A DNA stretch of 64,000 bases. Source: Agromyces sp. LHK192. Its GTDB lineage: Bacteria > Actinomycetota > Actinomycetes > Actinomycetales > Microbacteriaceae. The DNA is taken from positions 3,968,001 to 4,032,000 of the forward strand of contig NZ_CP034753.1 of assembly GCF_004006235.1 (NCBI RefSeq), written 5' to 3'. The position numbers and the translations under genes were made by a program. The notes beneath the pieces are model-generated. The model was not told where the DNA came from and searched no databases. It saw nothing but the letters and a program-made list of their open reading frames with translations. Shown one piece after another: positions 1 through 9,250 of this stretch (the stretch's first letter is position 1; every line of letters begins with the position of its first letter).

Positions 1-6
1 CTGACC

Positions 7-1115
7 ATGACGATCGACACCAGCATCGTCGAGGAGACCGAGGAGCTGTCGAAGCCCTCGCAGACGCCCATGACCGGTGCCGTCGCCGCCTCGCGGCGGC
101 AGCGGCGCGGCGCGGGCGGCAAGCCGCGCAAGTTCCTCTTCATGCGGAACACCAAGGCCCTCACGGGCCTCGCGATCCTCGGGTTCTTCCTCGTGATCGC
201 CGTCATCGGCCCGTGGATCGCCCCCTACGACCCGAGCGCGCGCAGCGAGGACGTGCTGCAGCCGCCGTCGTGGGAGCACCTGTTCGGCACGACCCACCTC
301 GGGCAGGACGTCTTCTCGCAGATCGTCGTCGGTACCCGCGGCGTCATCGTCGTCGGCTTCGTCGCCGGCATCCTCGCGACCGCGATCGGCGTGCTCGTGG
401 GCGTGACCGCGGGCTACGTCGGCGGCCTCGGCGACGAGACGCTCTCGGTGCTCGCGAACGTGTTCCTCGTGATCCCGCAGCTGCCGCTCATCATCATCAT
501 CGCGGGCCAGCTGCCCTCGGTGGGCGGCGTCACCGTCGCGGTCGTCATCGCGATCACCGGATGGGCGTGGGGTGCCCGGGTGCTGCGCGCCCAGACGCTC
601 TCGCTGCGGCGCCGCGACTTCGTCGAGGCGGCCCGGGCGAATGGCGAGCGCACCTGGCGCATCATCACGCGGGAGATCCTGCCGAACCTCACCGCGATCA
701 TCGCCTCCGGGTTCGTCGGGACCGTCAGCTTCGCGGTGCTGTCGCTCATCACCCTGTCGTTCATCGGCATCGGCAACACGGGCGAGTGGAACTGGGGCAC
801 GGTGCTCTACCAGGCGCAGTCCCAGCTCGCCCTGCAGCGCGGCGCGTGGTGGTGGTTCGTGCCGGCCGGCCTGTGCATCGCTCTGCTCGGCATGGCGCTC
901 ACCCTCATCAACTTCGGCATCGATGAGTTCGTGAACCCCAGGCTCCGGTCGACCGGGCTCAATGCGAAGTCGCTGCGCAAGCGGGGCATCCGCCCGCGCA
1001 TCGGGTTCACCCCGGTCGTGCGCGAGGCGCCGACCGCGGCAGCCGCACCCGCCGCACCCGCAGCTTCAGCCGCACCCGCCGACCCGGATGCCCGCGCCGA
1101 CAGGAAGGACGGCTG

Positions 1116-1116
<1 letters not shown>
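7..1116 (+). CDS. Dipeptide/oligopeptide ABC transporter permease (DppC/OppC type)
   Basis: Inner-membrane subunit of a peptide-class ABC importer. The 369-residue protein has a basic cytoplasmic N-terminus of about 45 residues, a first membrane helix near 50-70, and a BPD_transp_1 domain with five further hydrophobic segments. The cytoplasmic EAA loop is visible near residues 205-227 (FVEAARANGERTWRIITREI), the contact site for the ATPase. The C-terminal 60 residues are an Ala/Pro-rich tail. A TGA at positions 2-4 is probably the stop of an upstream permease (DppB type) lying outside the window. Its own stop overlaps the start of the ATPase gene, so the two are translationally coupled. Substrate is unknown; peptide, nickel or sugar-oligomer importers all share this fold. 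Confidence 0.9.
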
Positions 1117-2210
<1,094 letters not shown>

Positions 2211-2217
2211 CGATCGG

Positions 2218-2937
2218 TCAGCCGCGCGGCCAGGACTCGACGAACCGCGTGAGCAGGCGGGCGAACTCGGCGCGCTCGGCGTCGGTGAACCCGGCGAGCG
2301 CCGACTCGATCGCCGAACGGCGACGGTCGAGGGTCGTGTGCAGCGCGGCGCGGCCCGCTTCGGTGAGCACGAGGATGCTCCGGCGCGCGTCCGCGGGGTC
2401 GGCTTCGCGCCGCACCTGACCGGCATGGACCGCGGCCTGCGCCAGCCGGCTCGCCCGCGGCTGATCGACGCCGACGTGCTCGGCCAGGTCGCTCACCGAG
2501 CTCGGTCCGTGCGCGTCGAGTGCCGCCAGCAGGCGCAGGGCCGCCTGCCCTCCGCGGGCACCGGGGCCGCGACCTCGCGGCACGCGGTCGTCGTCGTGTC
2601 CGTGATGGTGCGGCCCGAACGGCCCGCCTTCGGCGTGCCCGGCACCCCCGGGCCCGGGCCCCCATGGGCCTGGGCCGTACGCGCCCGGCTCCCAGGGGCC
2701 GGGCACCCATGGGCCTGGATTCCACGGCCCGGGATTCCCGGCCGCGCCGCCGTCACCCGACGAGCCGTCGCCCGCGCGTGGGCCGCGCCCGCGCCGCCAG
2801 CCCGGCCCTCCCGGCCCGCGCGGCCCGCCGGGCCCCCGGCCGCGGAGGGCGCCGAGGGCCGATGCGATCTCGGCCACCGGGTCGGAACCTGAGGGTTCTC
2901 CGGGAGCCGCTTGACGTTCCTCCGACATGCATGTCAT
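2218..2937 (-). CDS. MarR-type regulator with Gly/Pro/Trp-rich N-terminus
   Basis: Putative winged-helix repressor of 239 residues. The C-terminal 110 residues (from about 130) form a MarR domain: a HTH region ([21 protein letters not shown]), a wing with DPADARRS, and a final helix LLTRFVESW. The N-terminal half is low complexity: Gly/Pro/Arg stretches, then repeated PGPW units (about residues 68-95) and HHHGHDDDR. The family is normally about 150 residues, so the extension is unusual. The start is uncertain: ATG at 2937 has no ribosome site and lies just behind a possible -10, fitting a leaderless message; ATG at 2928 is in frame. It faces another winged-helix gene across an 83-base spacer with palindromes. 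Confidence 0.8.
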   Translation of the reverse strand: MTCMSEERQAAPGEPSGSDPVAEIASALGALRGRGPGGPRGPGGPGWRRGRGPRAGDGSSGDGGAAGNPGPWNPGPWVPGPWEPGAYGPGPWGPGPGGAGHAEGGPFGPHHHGHDDDRVPRGRGPGARGGQAALRLLAALDAHGPSSVSDLAEHVGVDQPRASRLAQAAVHAGQVRREADPADARRSILVLTEAGRAALHTTLDRRRSAIESALAGFTDAERAEFARLLTRFVESWPRG

Positions 2938-2953
2938 GCTACATATACATGTA
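2924..2953. promoter_or_regulatory. Paired palindromes in divergent MarR promoter
   Basis: Seen directly: a perfect 12-bp palindrome GACATGCATGTC (2924-2935) and a perfect 8-bp palindrome TACATGTA (2946-2953) whose centres are 20 bp apart, two helical turns. Both contain ACATG half-sites. GCATGC at 2959-2964 is a third small palindrome. The region includes AT-rich candidate -10 sequences for both directions. It probably binds one or both flanking MarR-like proteins; this is inference. Confidence 0.6.
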
Positions 2954-3020
2954 ATAAGGCATGCAAATGATCGCGCATCGCGCGCCGGGCACCGGGAGGT
3001 GCACCGAGAAAGGAACCACC

Positions 3021-3842
3021 ATGAACACCGAGAACCACGAGAACCAGGGCCACGAGCCCGAGCAGGACCACACGCACCACGACCGGACCGGCGACTCCAC
3101 CGGGTCGCCCGACGCTCGCGTCGGCCGCCGTCCCTTCGGCTTCTGGCTGAAGCTCGTCGACCGGCAGCTCTCCGAGCAGATGGGCGAGCTCTTCGCCGCC
3201 GACGGCATCACCCGCGGCGACTGGCGTGCGCTCAACCTGATCGCCGGCGTCGCCGACGACGAGCGACGCGCCGAGCGCCTCCGCCGCCACCCCGAGTTGC
3301 TCGACCGCCTGATCGAGCTCGGCTGGGTCGTCGGCGAACCGCCGCAGCTCACCGACGCCGGCATCGAGGCGCGCGACCGGCTCGAGGCATCCGTCTCGTC
3401 GCTGCGCGAGCGCATCGCCGGCGCGGTGTCGGAGGAGGACTTCGCCACCACGCTGCGCACGCTCGAGGCCGTCGCGCGCGAGCTCGGCTGGGACGAGTCG
3501 CAGCGCATGCCCCGCGGCGGTCGCGGGGGCCGCGGGTTCGGCCGTCGGCACGGGTTCGGGCGCCGCGGCTTCGGCCACGGCCACCCCGGCTTCGGGCCGC
3601 GTCCGGGCTTCGGCCCGCGTCCCGGGTTCGACGCCCGCCCCGACTTCGGGTTCGGGCCGCAGGCCGGCCCGGGGCACCCCGGATTCGGGCCGCACGCCGG
3701 CCACGGCCACCCGGGCTTCGGGCGTGGTGCGGCACCGCGTGACGTGCACGTCCACGTCCACGTCCACGAGGGCCGCGCCGGCAAGCCCGGCAAGCGCCGC
3801 GAGCGCGGAACCCGCGGCGGCTGGGCCGACGCCCAGGACTGA
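3021..3842 (+). CDS. Winged-helix (MarR-like) protein with GFG/His-rich tail
   Basis: Protein of 273 residues. Residues about 35-155 resemble a MarR/PadR-type winged helix (FWLKLVDRQLSEQMGELF, then ITRGDWRALNLIAG, ending RTLEAVARELGW). From residue 162 the protein becomes a repeated Gly-Phe-Gly/Arg/His/Pro tail ending in a DVHVHVHVHE run, which could bind metal. An ATG at 2961 would add 20 residues, but 3021 is preceded by GAGAAAGGAACC and is preferred. It is divergent from the MarR gene at 2218-2937, which has a comparable low-complexity region at its other end. The exact function is unknown. Confidence 0.8.
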   Translation: MNTENHENQGHEPEQDHTHHDRTGDSTGSPDARVGRRPFGFWLKLVDRQLSEQMGELFAADGITRGDWRALNLIAGVADDERRAERLRRHPELLDRLIELGWVVGEPPQLTDAGIEARDRLEASVSSLRERIAGAVSEEDFATTLRTLEAVARELGWDESQRMPRGGRGGRGFGRRHGFGRRGFGHGHPGFGPRPGFGPRPGFDARPDFGFGPQAGPGHPGFGPHAGHGHPGFGRGAAPRDVHVHVHVHEGRAGKPGKRRERGTRGGWADAQD

Positions 3843-3859
3843 GGCTCCATCCGCACGAC

Positions 3860-3891
3860 GTGGCCGGCGATCCCCGTGGATCGCCGGCCAC
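3860..3891 (+). terminator. Strong hairpin, probable terminator
   Basis: A perfect 14-bp stem (3860-3873 with 3878-3891) closed by a four-base CCGT loop lies 18 bases after the stop of the winged-helix gene. No T-run follows, as is common in actinobacteria. It probably ends that transcript and may also act on the convergent TetR gene. Confidence 0.7.
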
Positions 3892-3946
3892 GGTCGCCTC
3901 TGCCCACGGGCGATCCGACCGGCGAGTCGTCGGCGGCCGGTCCGGC

Positions 3947-4516
3947 TCAGTCGGCCGTGGTCCCCCCGAACTCGGCGTCGGTGTACGGCACGAGCCGCAC
4001 GAGGAGGTCGAACAGGCGCGAGAGGTCGGCGCGATCGATCGCCGGCAGCGCCATCGTCGCGCCGATCACGACGAGGTGCGGAAGCAGGGCCGCGGTGCGC
4101 GCGTCGGCCGGGTCGTCGACGAGTCCGGTCCACATCGCCTCGAGCGCCTCGTAGCGCGCGCGATCCACGCGTGCCATGGCGGCCCTGGCGTCGTCGTCCT
4201 GGAACGCCCAGGCGCGCACGGCGGTCTCGAGCGGCTGGTCGAGCAGGTCGGTGGCGCGCTCGCCGAGCAGCGCGAGCGCATCGGCGGGCGATCGATCGGT
4301 CGCCTCCGCGACGACGCCCGCCAGCGCCGCGGCCGACCGCTCCTCGAACGCGCCGAGCACGGCCCGGCGGAAGTCCGGCGCACCCGCGAAGTGGTGGTGG
4401 AACGATCCCTTCGTGAGCCCGAGCCTCGCGGCGATGCGGTCGGTGCGCACGCCGGGCGCGCCCTGCTCCGCGAGGATGCGGAGCCCCTCTTCGATCCAGG
4501 CATCCCGTGTCGACAT
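3947..4516 (-). CDS. TetR family transcriptional regulator
   Basis: A 189-residue repressor. The N-terminal TetR HTH is clear: AGLRILAEQG-type helix, then TDRIAARLGLTKGSFHHHF around residues 25-43. The C-terminal ligand domain (from about 55) is poorly conserved. It starts at ATG 4516, 24 bases from a perfect inverted repeat in the divergent promoter shared with the small membrane protein gene at 4581, so it most likely represses itself and that gene. The ligand is not predictable. Confidence 0.9.
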   Translation of the reverse strand: MSTRDAWIEEGLRILAEQGAPGVRTDRIAARLGLTKGSFHHHFAGAPDFRRAVLGAFEERSAAALAGVVAEATDRSPADALALLGERATDLLDQPLETAVRAWAFQDDDARAAMARVDRARYEALEAMWTGLVDDPADARTAALLPHLVVIGATMALPAIDRADLSRLFDLLVRLVPYTDAEFGGTTAD

Positions 4517-4539
4517 GACCGAAGCCTAGCATCCGTCCG

Positions 4540-4556
4540 TACCATACGGTATGGTA
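4540..4556. promoter_or_regulatory. TetR operator, perfect 8-1-8 inverted repeat
   Basis: TACCATAC, one base, GTATGGTA. It sits in the 64-base spacer between the TetR gene and the DoxX-like gene and overlaps the likely -10 region of both, as expected for an autoregulated TetR switch. Confidence 0.75.
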
Positions 4557-4580
4557 TGGCGCAGATCGGAGGCATCCATG

Positions 4581-4940
4581 ATGCTCGCATTCCCCGACCC
4601 CGTCTGGCCGGTCCTCGTGCTCGCGCTCATCTGCCTGGGCGACGCCCTGCTCTGCCTCAAGCCCGTGGCATTCATCGCCGCGTGCTTCGAGGACGTCGGC
4701 TTCCCGCGCCGCCACTGGTGGATCATGCCGTGGATCAAGTTCGCCGCGACCGCCGGGCTCGTGCTCGGCGTGTGGATCCCGTACCTCGGCGCCCTCACCA
4801 CCGTGTGCCTGGTCGTCTACTTCGTCGTCGCGATCTCGATGCACCTCCGCGCGCGCGACTTCGGCCGCAACCTCTTCGTCAACGCGACCGGCATGCTCGT
4901 GATCTGCGTCGCCGTGCTGCTCTGGTGCTTCCTGCTCTGA
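4581..4940 (+). CDS. DoxX-like small integral membrane protein
   Basis: About 119 residues with four predicted membrane helices: VWPVLVLALICLGDALLCL, a helix after the WWIMPWIKF segment, the LTTVCLVVYFVVAISMHL helix and a C-terminal MLVICVAVLLWCFLL. The size and pattern, including the RARDFGRN segment before the last helix, match DoxX-like/DUF4267-type proteins, but no catalytic role can be assigned. GGAGG at 4568-4572 is 5 bases before ATG 4578 and 8 before ATG 4581; the second spacing is better. Expression is probably controlled by the divergent TetR protein. Confidence 0.8.
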   Translation: MLAFPDPVWPVLVLALICLGDALLCLKPVAFIAACFEDVGFPRRHWWIMPWIKFAATAGLVLGVWIPYLGALTTVCLVVYFVVAISMHLRARDFGRNLFVNATGMLVICVAVLLWCFLL

Positions 4941-4987
4941 CTGCATGATGCGGACCCGCCGCCGACGCGACGGGCTCGAGGCATCCG

Positions 4988-5788
4988 CTACCGGCGCAGC
5001 TCGTCTGCGTTCGAGAGCTTCTGCGCGATCGCGATCGGGATGATCGACACGACGACGAGCACGACCGCGATGACGGCGACGATCGGCGCCTGGTTGGGCC
5101 GGAACATGTTGTTCAGGATGAAGATGGGCAGGGTCGTGACGCCCGAGCCCGCGGTGAACGTCGTCACGATGATCTCGTCGAAACTCAGCGCGAACGCGAG
5201 CAGGCCGCCCGCGAGCAGGGCCGACCGGAGCTGCGGGAACGTGACCAGCCGGAACGTCGTCCACACACCCGCGCCGAGGTCCGCCGACGCCTCCTCGAGG
5301 TTCACGCCGAGCCGGCGCAGTCGCGCGATCACGTTGTTGAACACGGTCACGATGCAGAACGTCGCGTGCGCGATCACGACCGTCCAGATCGACAGCGGCA
5401 CGCCCATGATCGTGCGGAAGAAGTTGTTCAGCGCGATACCGGTGATGATGCCCGGCAGCGCGATCGGCAAGATCACGAGCAGGCTGATCGCGTCGCGGCC
5501 GAAGAACGCGAATCGCTGGAGCGCGAGTGAGATGAGCGTGCCGAGCACGAGCGAGATCGCCGTCGCGATGAGCGCGATCACGACGCTCGTGGCGATCGCC
5601 TCGAGCGCACCCGCGCTCTGGAACGCGCGGCCCCACCACTCGAGGGTGAACCCGGGCGGCGGCCACGACAGCGACGTCGACGTCGAGAACGAGTTCACGA
5701 GCACGACGAACAGGGGCACGTAGACGACCACGAGGATGAGCGCGGTCACGATGCCGAGGGTGACGCGAGCGGTCTTGCTGAGACGCAT
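4988..5788 (-). CDS. potC: Polyamine-type ABC transporter permease (PotC-like)
   Basis: Second membrane subunit of a spermidine/putrescine-class importer, 266 residues from ATG 5788. Six hydrophobic segments are visible, the first being VTLGIVTALILVVVYVPLFVV. The EAA loop (LEEASADLGAGVWTTFRLVTFP) lies near residues 160-180. ATG 5788 is preceded by AGGGG at a 7-base spacing and follows the potB stop by 10 bases; an in-frame ATG at 5818 would overlap potB and lacks a ribosome site. It is the last gene of the operon potA-potD-potB-potC. The family also handles other amines or opines, so the substrate is only indicated by type. Confidence 0.88.
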   Translation of the reverse strand: MRLSKTARVTLGIVTALILVVVYVPLFVVLVNSFSTSTSLSWPPPGFTLEWWGRAFQSAGALEAIATSVVIALIATAISLVLGTLISLALQRFAFFGRDAISLLVILPIALPGIITGIALNNFFRTIMGVPLSIWTVVIAHATFCIVTVFNNVIARLRRLGVNLEEASADLGAGVWTTFRLVTFPQLRSALLAGGLLAFALSFDEIIVTTFTAGSGVTTLPIFILNNMFRPNQAPIVAVIAVVLVVVSIIPIAIAQKLSNADELRR

Positions 5789-5798
5789 CCGGATGCCC

Positions 5799-6677
5799 CT
5801 AGAGGTTGTCGAGCGCACCGGTGCGGCGCACGAGGAACAGGTAGCCGAAGATGATCACGATCGGTATGAGCGCGATCGCGGCGGCCAGCGGCAGGTTGTT
5901 GGCCGTGCCGACGTTCGTGTAGACGAGGTTGCCGAGCATCTGGTTGGTGCCGCCGACGATGTTGACCGTGATGTAGTCGCCGAGCGACAGCGAGAAGCTG
6001 AAGATCGTGCCGGCGATGATCGCCGGCAGGGCGAGGGGGAGCACCACCAGGCGCATGGTCGACCACGTCTTCCCGCCCAGGTCGCCGGATGCCTCCAGCA
6101 GCGAGTCGGGCACGCGTTCGAGCCCGGCGTAGATCGGCAGGATCACGTACGGCAGCCACAGGTAGCTGAGCGTGATGATCGTCGCCGGCAGCCCGTAGCC
6201 GGGGGTGTGGCCGCCGAACGGCGCGACCAGCCACTCGAGGATGCCGTCCTGCGAGAGCACCGACCGCCAGGCGTAGGCCTTGACGAGGTAGCTCGCCCAG
6301 AGCGGCGTGAGCACCATGACGAGGAGCACGCGCTGCATCCGCGGCGTCGCGACCTTCGCCATGAAGAACGCGATCGGCAGCGCAAGGGCGACATCGATCA
6401 GGGTCACGGCGAGCGCGACGCCGAGCGTGCGCAGCGTGACCGTCTGGTACAGCGACCCGGTGACGACCTCGACGATGTTGTCGAACGTGAACTGGGTCGT
6501 GATCTCGCCGGTGAAGCTGTCGACCGACCAGAACGCCGTGACGAGCAGCAGCGCGAGCGCGACGATGTAGACCAGTCCGAGCCAGAACAGCGGGGCGGTG
6601 AGCAACAGCGTCAGCCGAGCGCGCGGGTGGGTCGCCAGGAAGGCGGAGCCCGCCCTCGCCACGGAGTTCGTCGTCAT
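5799..6677 (-). CDS. potB: Polyamine-type ABC transporter permease (PotB-like)
   Basis: First membrane subunit of the amine importer, 292 residues, with six hydrophobic segments (first: LTLLLTAPLFWLGLVYIVAL). The EAA loop LLEASGDLGGKTWSTMRLVV lies near residue 195-215. The reading frame stays open 85 codons upstream, but only ATG 6677 has a ribosome site (GAGAGG) and begins the conserved region; the upstream part would translate a tandem repeat. The long spacer to the binding-protein gene holds that repeat. Confidence 0.88.
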   Translation of the reverse strand: MTTNSVARAGSAFLATHPRARLTLLLTAPLFWLGLVYIVALALLLVTAFWSVDSFTGEITTQFTFDNIVEVVTGSLYQTVTLRTLGVALAVTLIDVALALPIAFFMAKVATPRMQRVLLVMVLTPLWASYLVKAYAWRSVLSQDGILEWLVAPFGGHTPGYGLPATIITLSYLWLPYVILPIYAGLERVPDSLLEASGDLGGKTWSTMRLVVLPLALPAIIAGTIFSFSLSLGDYITVNIVGGTNQMLGNLVYTNVGTANNLPLAAAIALIPIVIIFGYLFLVRRTGALDNL

Positions 6678-6692
6678 GCATGCCTCTCGGTT

Positions 6693-6754
6693 CGGATGCC
6701 GGTCGGATCGGATGCCGGTCGGATCGGATGCCCGTCGGATCGGATGCCCGTCGA
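6693..6754. repeat. Four tandem 16-bp repeats
   Basis: Four near-identical copies of CGGATGCCGGTCGGAT (copies at 6693, 6709, 6725, 6741; the last two have CCC for CCG and the last decays at its end). Each carries the GGATGCC heptamer that is common genome-wide in this window. They fill much of the spacer between the binding-protein gene and potB, inside the operon. Confidence 0.85.
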
Positions 6755-6801
6755 GGGTCGAGCGGCGCACGTCGCGGCGCCGCTCGACCCCGGCGCGGGC
6801 G

Positions 6802-7983
6802 TCAGCCCTTGATCTCCTGCCAGGCCTGGGTCCAGTCGGCGTAGTCGGTGCACTCGACGTCGGTTCGACCGTCGAGGCATTCGGCGATCGGCGTCGTCCA
6901 GTACCAGATCTGCGACGCGTACTCGGCGTCACCGGCGTGGTAGGCCTCGCAGTCGTCGCGGAAGTCGCACGCGGCCTCGCTCGACGGCGCCTCGCCGAAG
7001 TACGCGGTCGCGGCGGCGTTCGCCTCGGGGGAGGCGATGTAGTCGAGCCACGCGTACGCGCAGTTCGGGTTCTTCGCCTCGGACGCGATCATCCACGTGT
7101 CGCTCCAGCCCGTCGTGCCCTCCTCGGGCAGCACGACCGCCGTCGGCGCACCCTCGGACTCGAGGACGTTCTGGATGACCTGCCAGCTCGTGCCGACCAC
7201 GGAGTCGCCGGTCGTGAACGCCTGGATCTCCTTCAGGTAGTCGCTCCAGTACTCGCCGACCGACTCGCGCTGCACCTCGAGCAGGTCGACCGCGGCGGCC
7301 AGCTGCTCCTCGTCGAGCGAGTACGGGTTCTCGATGCCGAGCTCGGGGTTGTGCGCCATCAGGTACACCGCGGCATCCGCGATGTAGATCGGCGAGTCGT
7401 ACGCGGTGACCTTGCCCGCGTTCGCCGATGCCCCGTCGAACACCACGTCCCACGAGGTGGGCGCCTCGGGGAACACCTCGGTGTTGTACATGAGGAGGTT
7501 GGCGCCGTAGCCGTGCGGCACGCCGTAGGGCTCGCCGTCGACCGAGTTCCACGGCTGGTCCTTCAGGAAGTCGTAGATGCCGTCGTAATTCGGGATGAGC
7601 TCCGTGTTGACCGGCGCGACGTCGCCGGCGGCGATGAGCCGCAGGGTCGCGTCGCCCGACGCGGAGACCACGTCGTAGTCGCCGGTCTTCATGAGGTTCA
7701 GCGCCTCGTCGGAGGTGCCGAAGGTCTTGGTGGTGACCTCGCAGCCGGTCTCCTCGGTGAACGGGGTGACCCAGTCGACGGCCGGGTCGGTGGAGCCGTC
7801 CTCGACGTAGCCGGGCCACGCGAGGAGCGAGACCTGGCCCTCCATCTCGCCGAGTTCGTCGGCGGCATCGCCGCCGCCGCCGTCGCCGCCTCCGCCGGAG
7901 GTTCCGCAGGCGGTGAGCAGCGCGACCGAGGCGATCGCGAGGCCGACCGTCGCGCCGCGGCGCGCGGTTCGCATTCGCATCAT
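6802..7983 (-). CDS. potD: Polyamine-type ABC transporter substrate-binding lipoprotein (PotD-like)
   Basis: Extracellular binding protein of 393 residues. It opens with basic residues, a hydrophobic stretch and a lipobox LLTAC, so it is probably diacylglyceryl-modified; a Gly/Asp-rich linker follows. The mature part is a SBP_bac_8-type fold with LLAWPGYVEDG, a GDYDVVSASGD segment and PHGYGANLLMYN, as in PotD/PotF relatives. ATG 7983 is chosen because AAGGAG lies 8 bases upstream; ATG 7980 and 7974 are also in frame. A very long open frame continues upstream only as an overlap with potA and is not real. It is the second gene of the potADBC operon. Confidence 0.9.
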   Translation of the reverse strand: MMRMRTARRGATVGLAIASVALLTACGTSGGGGDGGGGDAADELGEMEGQVSLLAWPGYVEDGSTDPAVDWVTPFTEETGCEVTTKTFGTSDEALNLMKTGDYDVVSASGDATLRLIAAGDVAPVNTELIPNYDGIYDFLKDQPWNSVDGEPYGVPHGYGANLLMYNTEVFPEAPTSWDVVFDGASANAGKVTAYDSPIYIADAAVYLMAHNPELGIENPYSLDEEQLAAAVDLLEVQRESVGEYWSDYLKEIQAFTTGDSVVGTSWQVIQNVLESEGAPTAVVLPEEGTTGWSDTWMIASEAKNPNCAYAWLDYIASPEANAAATAYFGEAPSSEAACDFRDDCEAYHAGDAEYASQIWYWTTPIAECLDGRTDVECTDYADWTQAWQEIKG

Positions 7984-8063
7984 GGTTTTCTCCTTGTTCT
8001 CTGTGGTGCAGGCCGTGTGGTGCGGTGGTGCGTCGGTGCATCCGATGCATCCGGTGCCGGATG

Positions 8064-9113
8064 TCACCCCGAGATGCCGGGCAGCACCTCGAGCCCGAGG
8101 GGTACGACGTCGTCGTCGTGCCAGGAGACGACGACGCGGTCGCCGCGCTCGTCGTCGTGCACGCGGTTGCGGGCGTTCTGCTCGAGCACGGTCACCCGTG
8201 GTCCGTCGTCGAGGTCGACGACGAGTCGGATGCCGCTGCCCACGTAGATGACCTCGGCCACCGTGCCGGGGGCGTTGCGGACGCCGTCGCCGGTCAGCCC
8301 CCCGGCGCTGACGGTGAGCTTCTCGGGGCGGAGCGAGTGGTGACCGTCGCGGCCGATGAGCACGGGCGAGTGCTCGTGGTCGAACAAGTTGGAGGTGCCG
8401 ACGAAGTCGGCGACGAAGCGCGACGTCGGCCGCTCGTAGAGCTCGGCCGGGGTGCCGAGCTGCTCGATCCGCCCGGCGTTGAACACCGCGATCCGGTCGG
8501 AGAGGGTGAGCGCCTCCTCCTGGTCGTGCGTCACGAAGATGAACGTGATGCCGAGGTCGCGCTGGATCTGCTTGAGCTCGACCTGCATCTGCTCGCGGAG
8601 CTTGAGGTCGAGCGCGCCGAGCGGCTCGTCGAGGAGCAGCACCTTGGGCTGGACGACGGTGGCGCGGGCGAGCGCGACGCGCTGGCGCTGTCCGCCCGAG
8701 AGTTGCGACGGCTTGCGTGCCGCGTAGCCGTCGAGCCGCACGCTCGCGAGCGCCCGCATCGCGCGTTCGTTGCGCTCCTTCCTGCCGATGCCGCGGACGC
8801 GCAGCCCGTAGGCGACGTTGTCGAGCACGTTCATGTGCGGGAACAGCGCGTAGTCCTGGAACACGGTGTTCACGTCGCGCTCGAAGGGGGCCTTGCGGGT
8901 GACGTCCTGCCCGAAGAGCTCGATGGTGCCCCCGGTGGGCTGTTCGAAGCCCGCGATGAGCCGCAGCACGGTCGTCTTCCCCGAGCCCGAGGGGCCGAGC
9001 ATCGAGAAGAACTCGCCGGCGGCGATTTCGAGGTCGACCCCGTCGACCGCGGTGACGGCGCCGAACTCCTTCGTGAGACCGGTGAGCCGGATCGCCGGCT
9101 GATCGTCGGGCAT
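8064..9113 (-). CDS. potA: Polyamine-type ABC transporter ATPase (PotA-like)
   Basis: ATP-hydrolysing subunit, 349 residues. Walker A is GPSGSGKTT near residue 38, signature LSGGQRQR near 135, Walker B VLLLDEPLGALD near 155, H-loop FVTHDQEEAL. The C-terminal 110 residues are a TOBE_2-type regulatory domain (SLRPEKL, then GTVAEVIYVGSGIRLVVDL). ATG 9113 is favoured over an in-frame ATG at 9137 because AAGGAGC precedes it at the right distance. It is first in the operon and divergent from the FadR-type gene; the shared spacer carries a 16-bp near-palindrome. Confidence 0.92.
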   Translation of the reverse strand: MPDDQPAIRLTGLTKEFGAVTAVDGVDLEIAAGEFFSMLGPSGSGKTTVLRLIAGFEQPTGGTIELFGQDVTRKAPFERDVNTVFQDYALFPHMNVLDNVAYGLRVRGIGRKERNERAMRALASVRLDGYAARKPSQLSGGQRQRVALARATVVQPKVLLLDEPLGALDLKLREQMQVELKQIQRDLGITFIFVTHDQEEALTLSDRIAVFNAGRIEQLGTPAELYERPTSRFVADFVGTSNLFDHEHSPVLIGRDGHHSLRPEKLTVSAGGLTGDGVRNAPGTVAEVIYVGSGIRLVVDLDDGPRVTVLEQNARNRVHDDERGDRVVVSWHDDDVVPLGLEVLPGISG

Positions 9114-9156
9114 GGCCTGCTCCTTCGGATGTCGCATCGGTGCGGGTGTTCAAAAT

Positions 9157-9172
9157 CATATGGATCCAGATG
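9157..9172. promoter_or_regulatory. Near-perfect palindrome in pot/fadR-like divergent promoter
   Basis: CATATGGATCCAGATG is symmetric apart from one base pair. It lies 44 bases before potA and 79 before the GntR-family gene. GntR/FadR regulators commonly bind short palindromes in their own divergent promoter, so this is the best candidate operator. The assignment is inference. Confidence 0.5.
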
Positions 9173-9250
9173 TCTACCGCCAGACGTTCGTGTTACGGTC
9201 GGGTCACAGATTTCGAGGACGCAGCACACGAGGAACGATCAGGGGGTCGG

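Noticed and set aside
2934..5666. A 910-codon open frame on the minus strand across three genes
   Set aside because: It is antisense or out of frame to real genes, consists of Arg/Ala/Gly-rich residues, and results from the scarcity of stop codons at high GC.
6802..9159. Apparent potA-potD fusion of 785 codons
   Set aside because: The first half is an out-of-frame reading of potA; a signal peptide and ribosome site start the binding protein at 7983.
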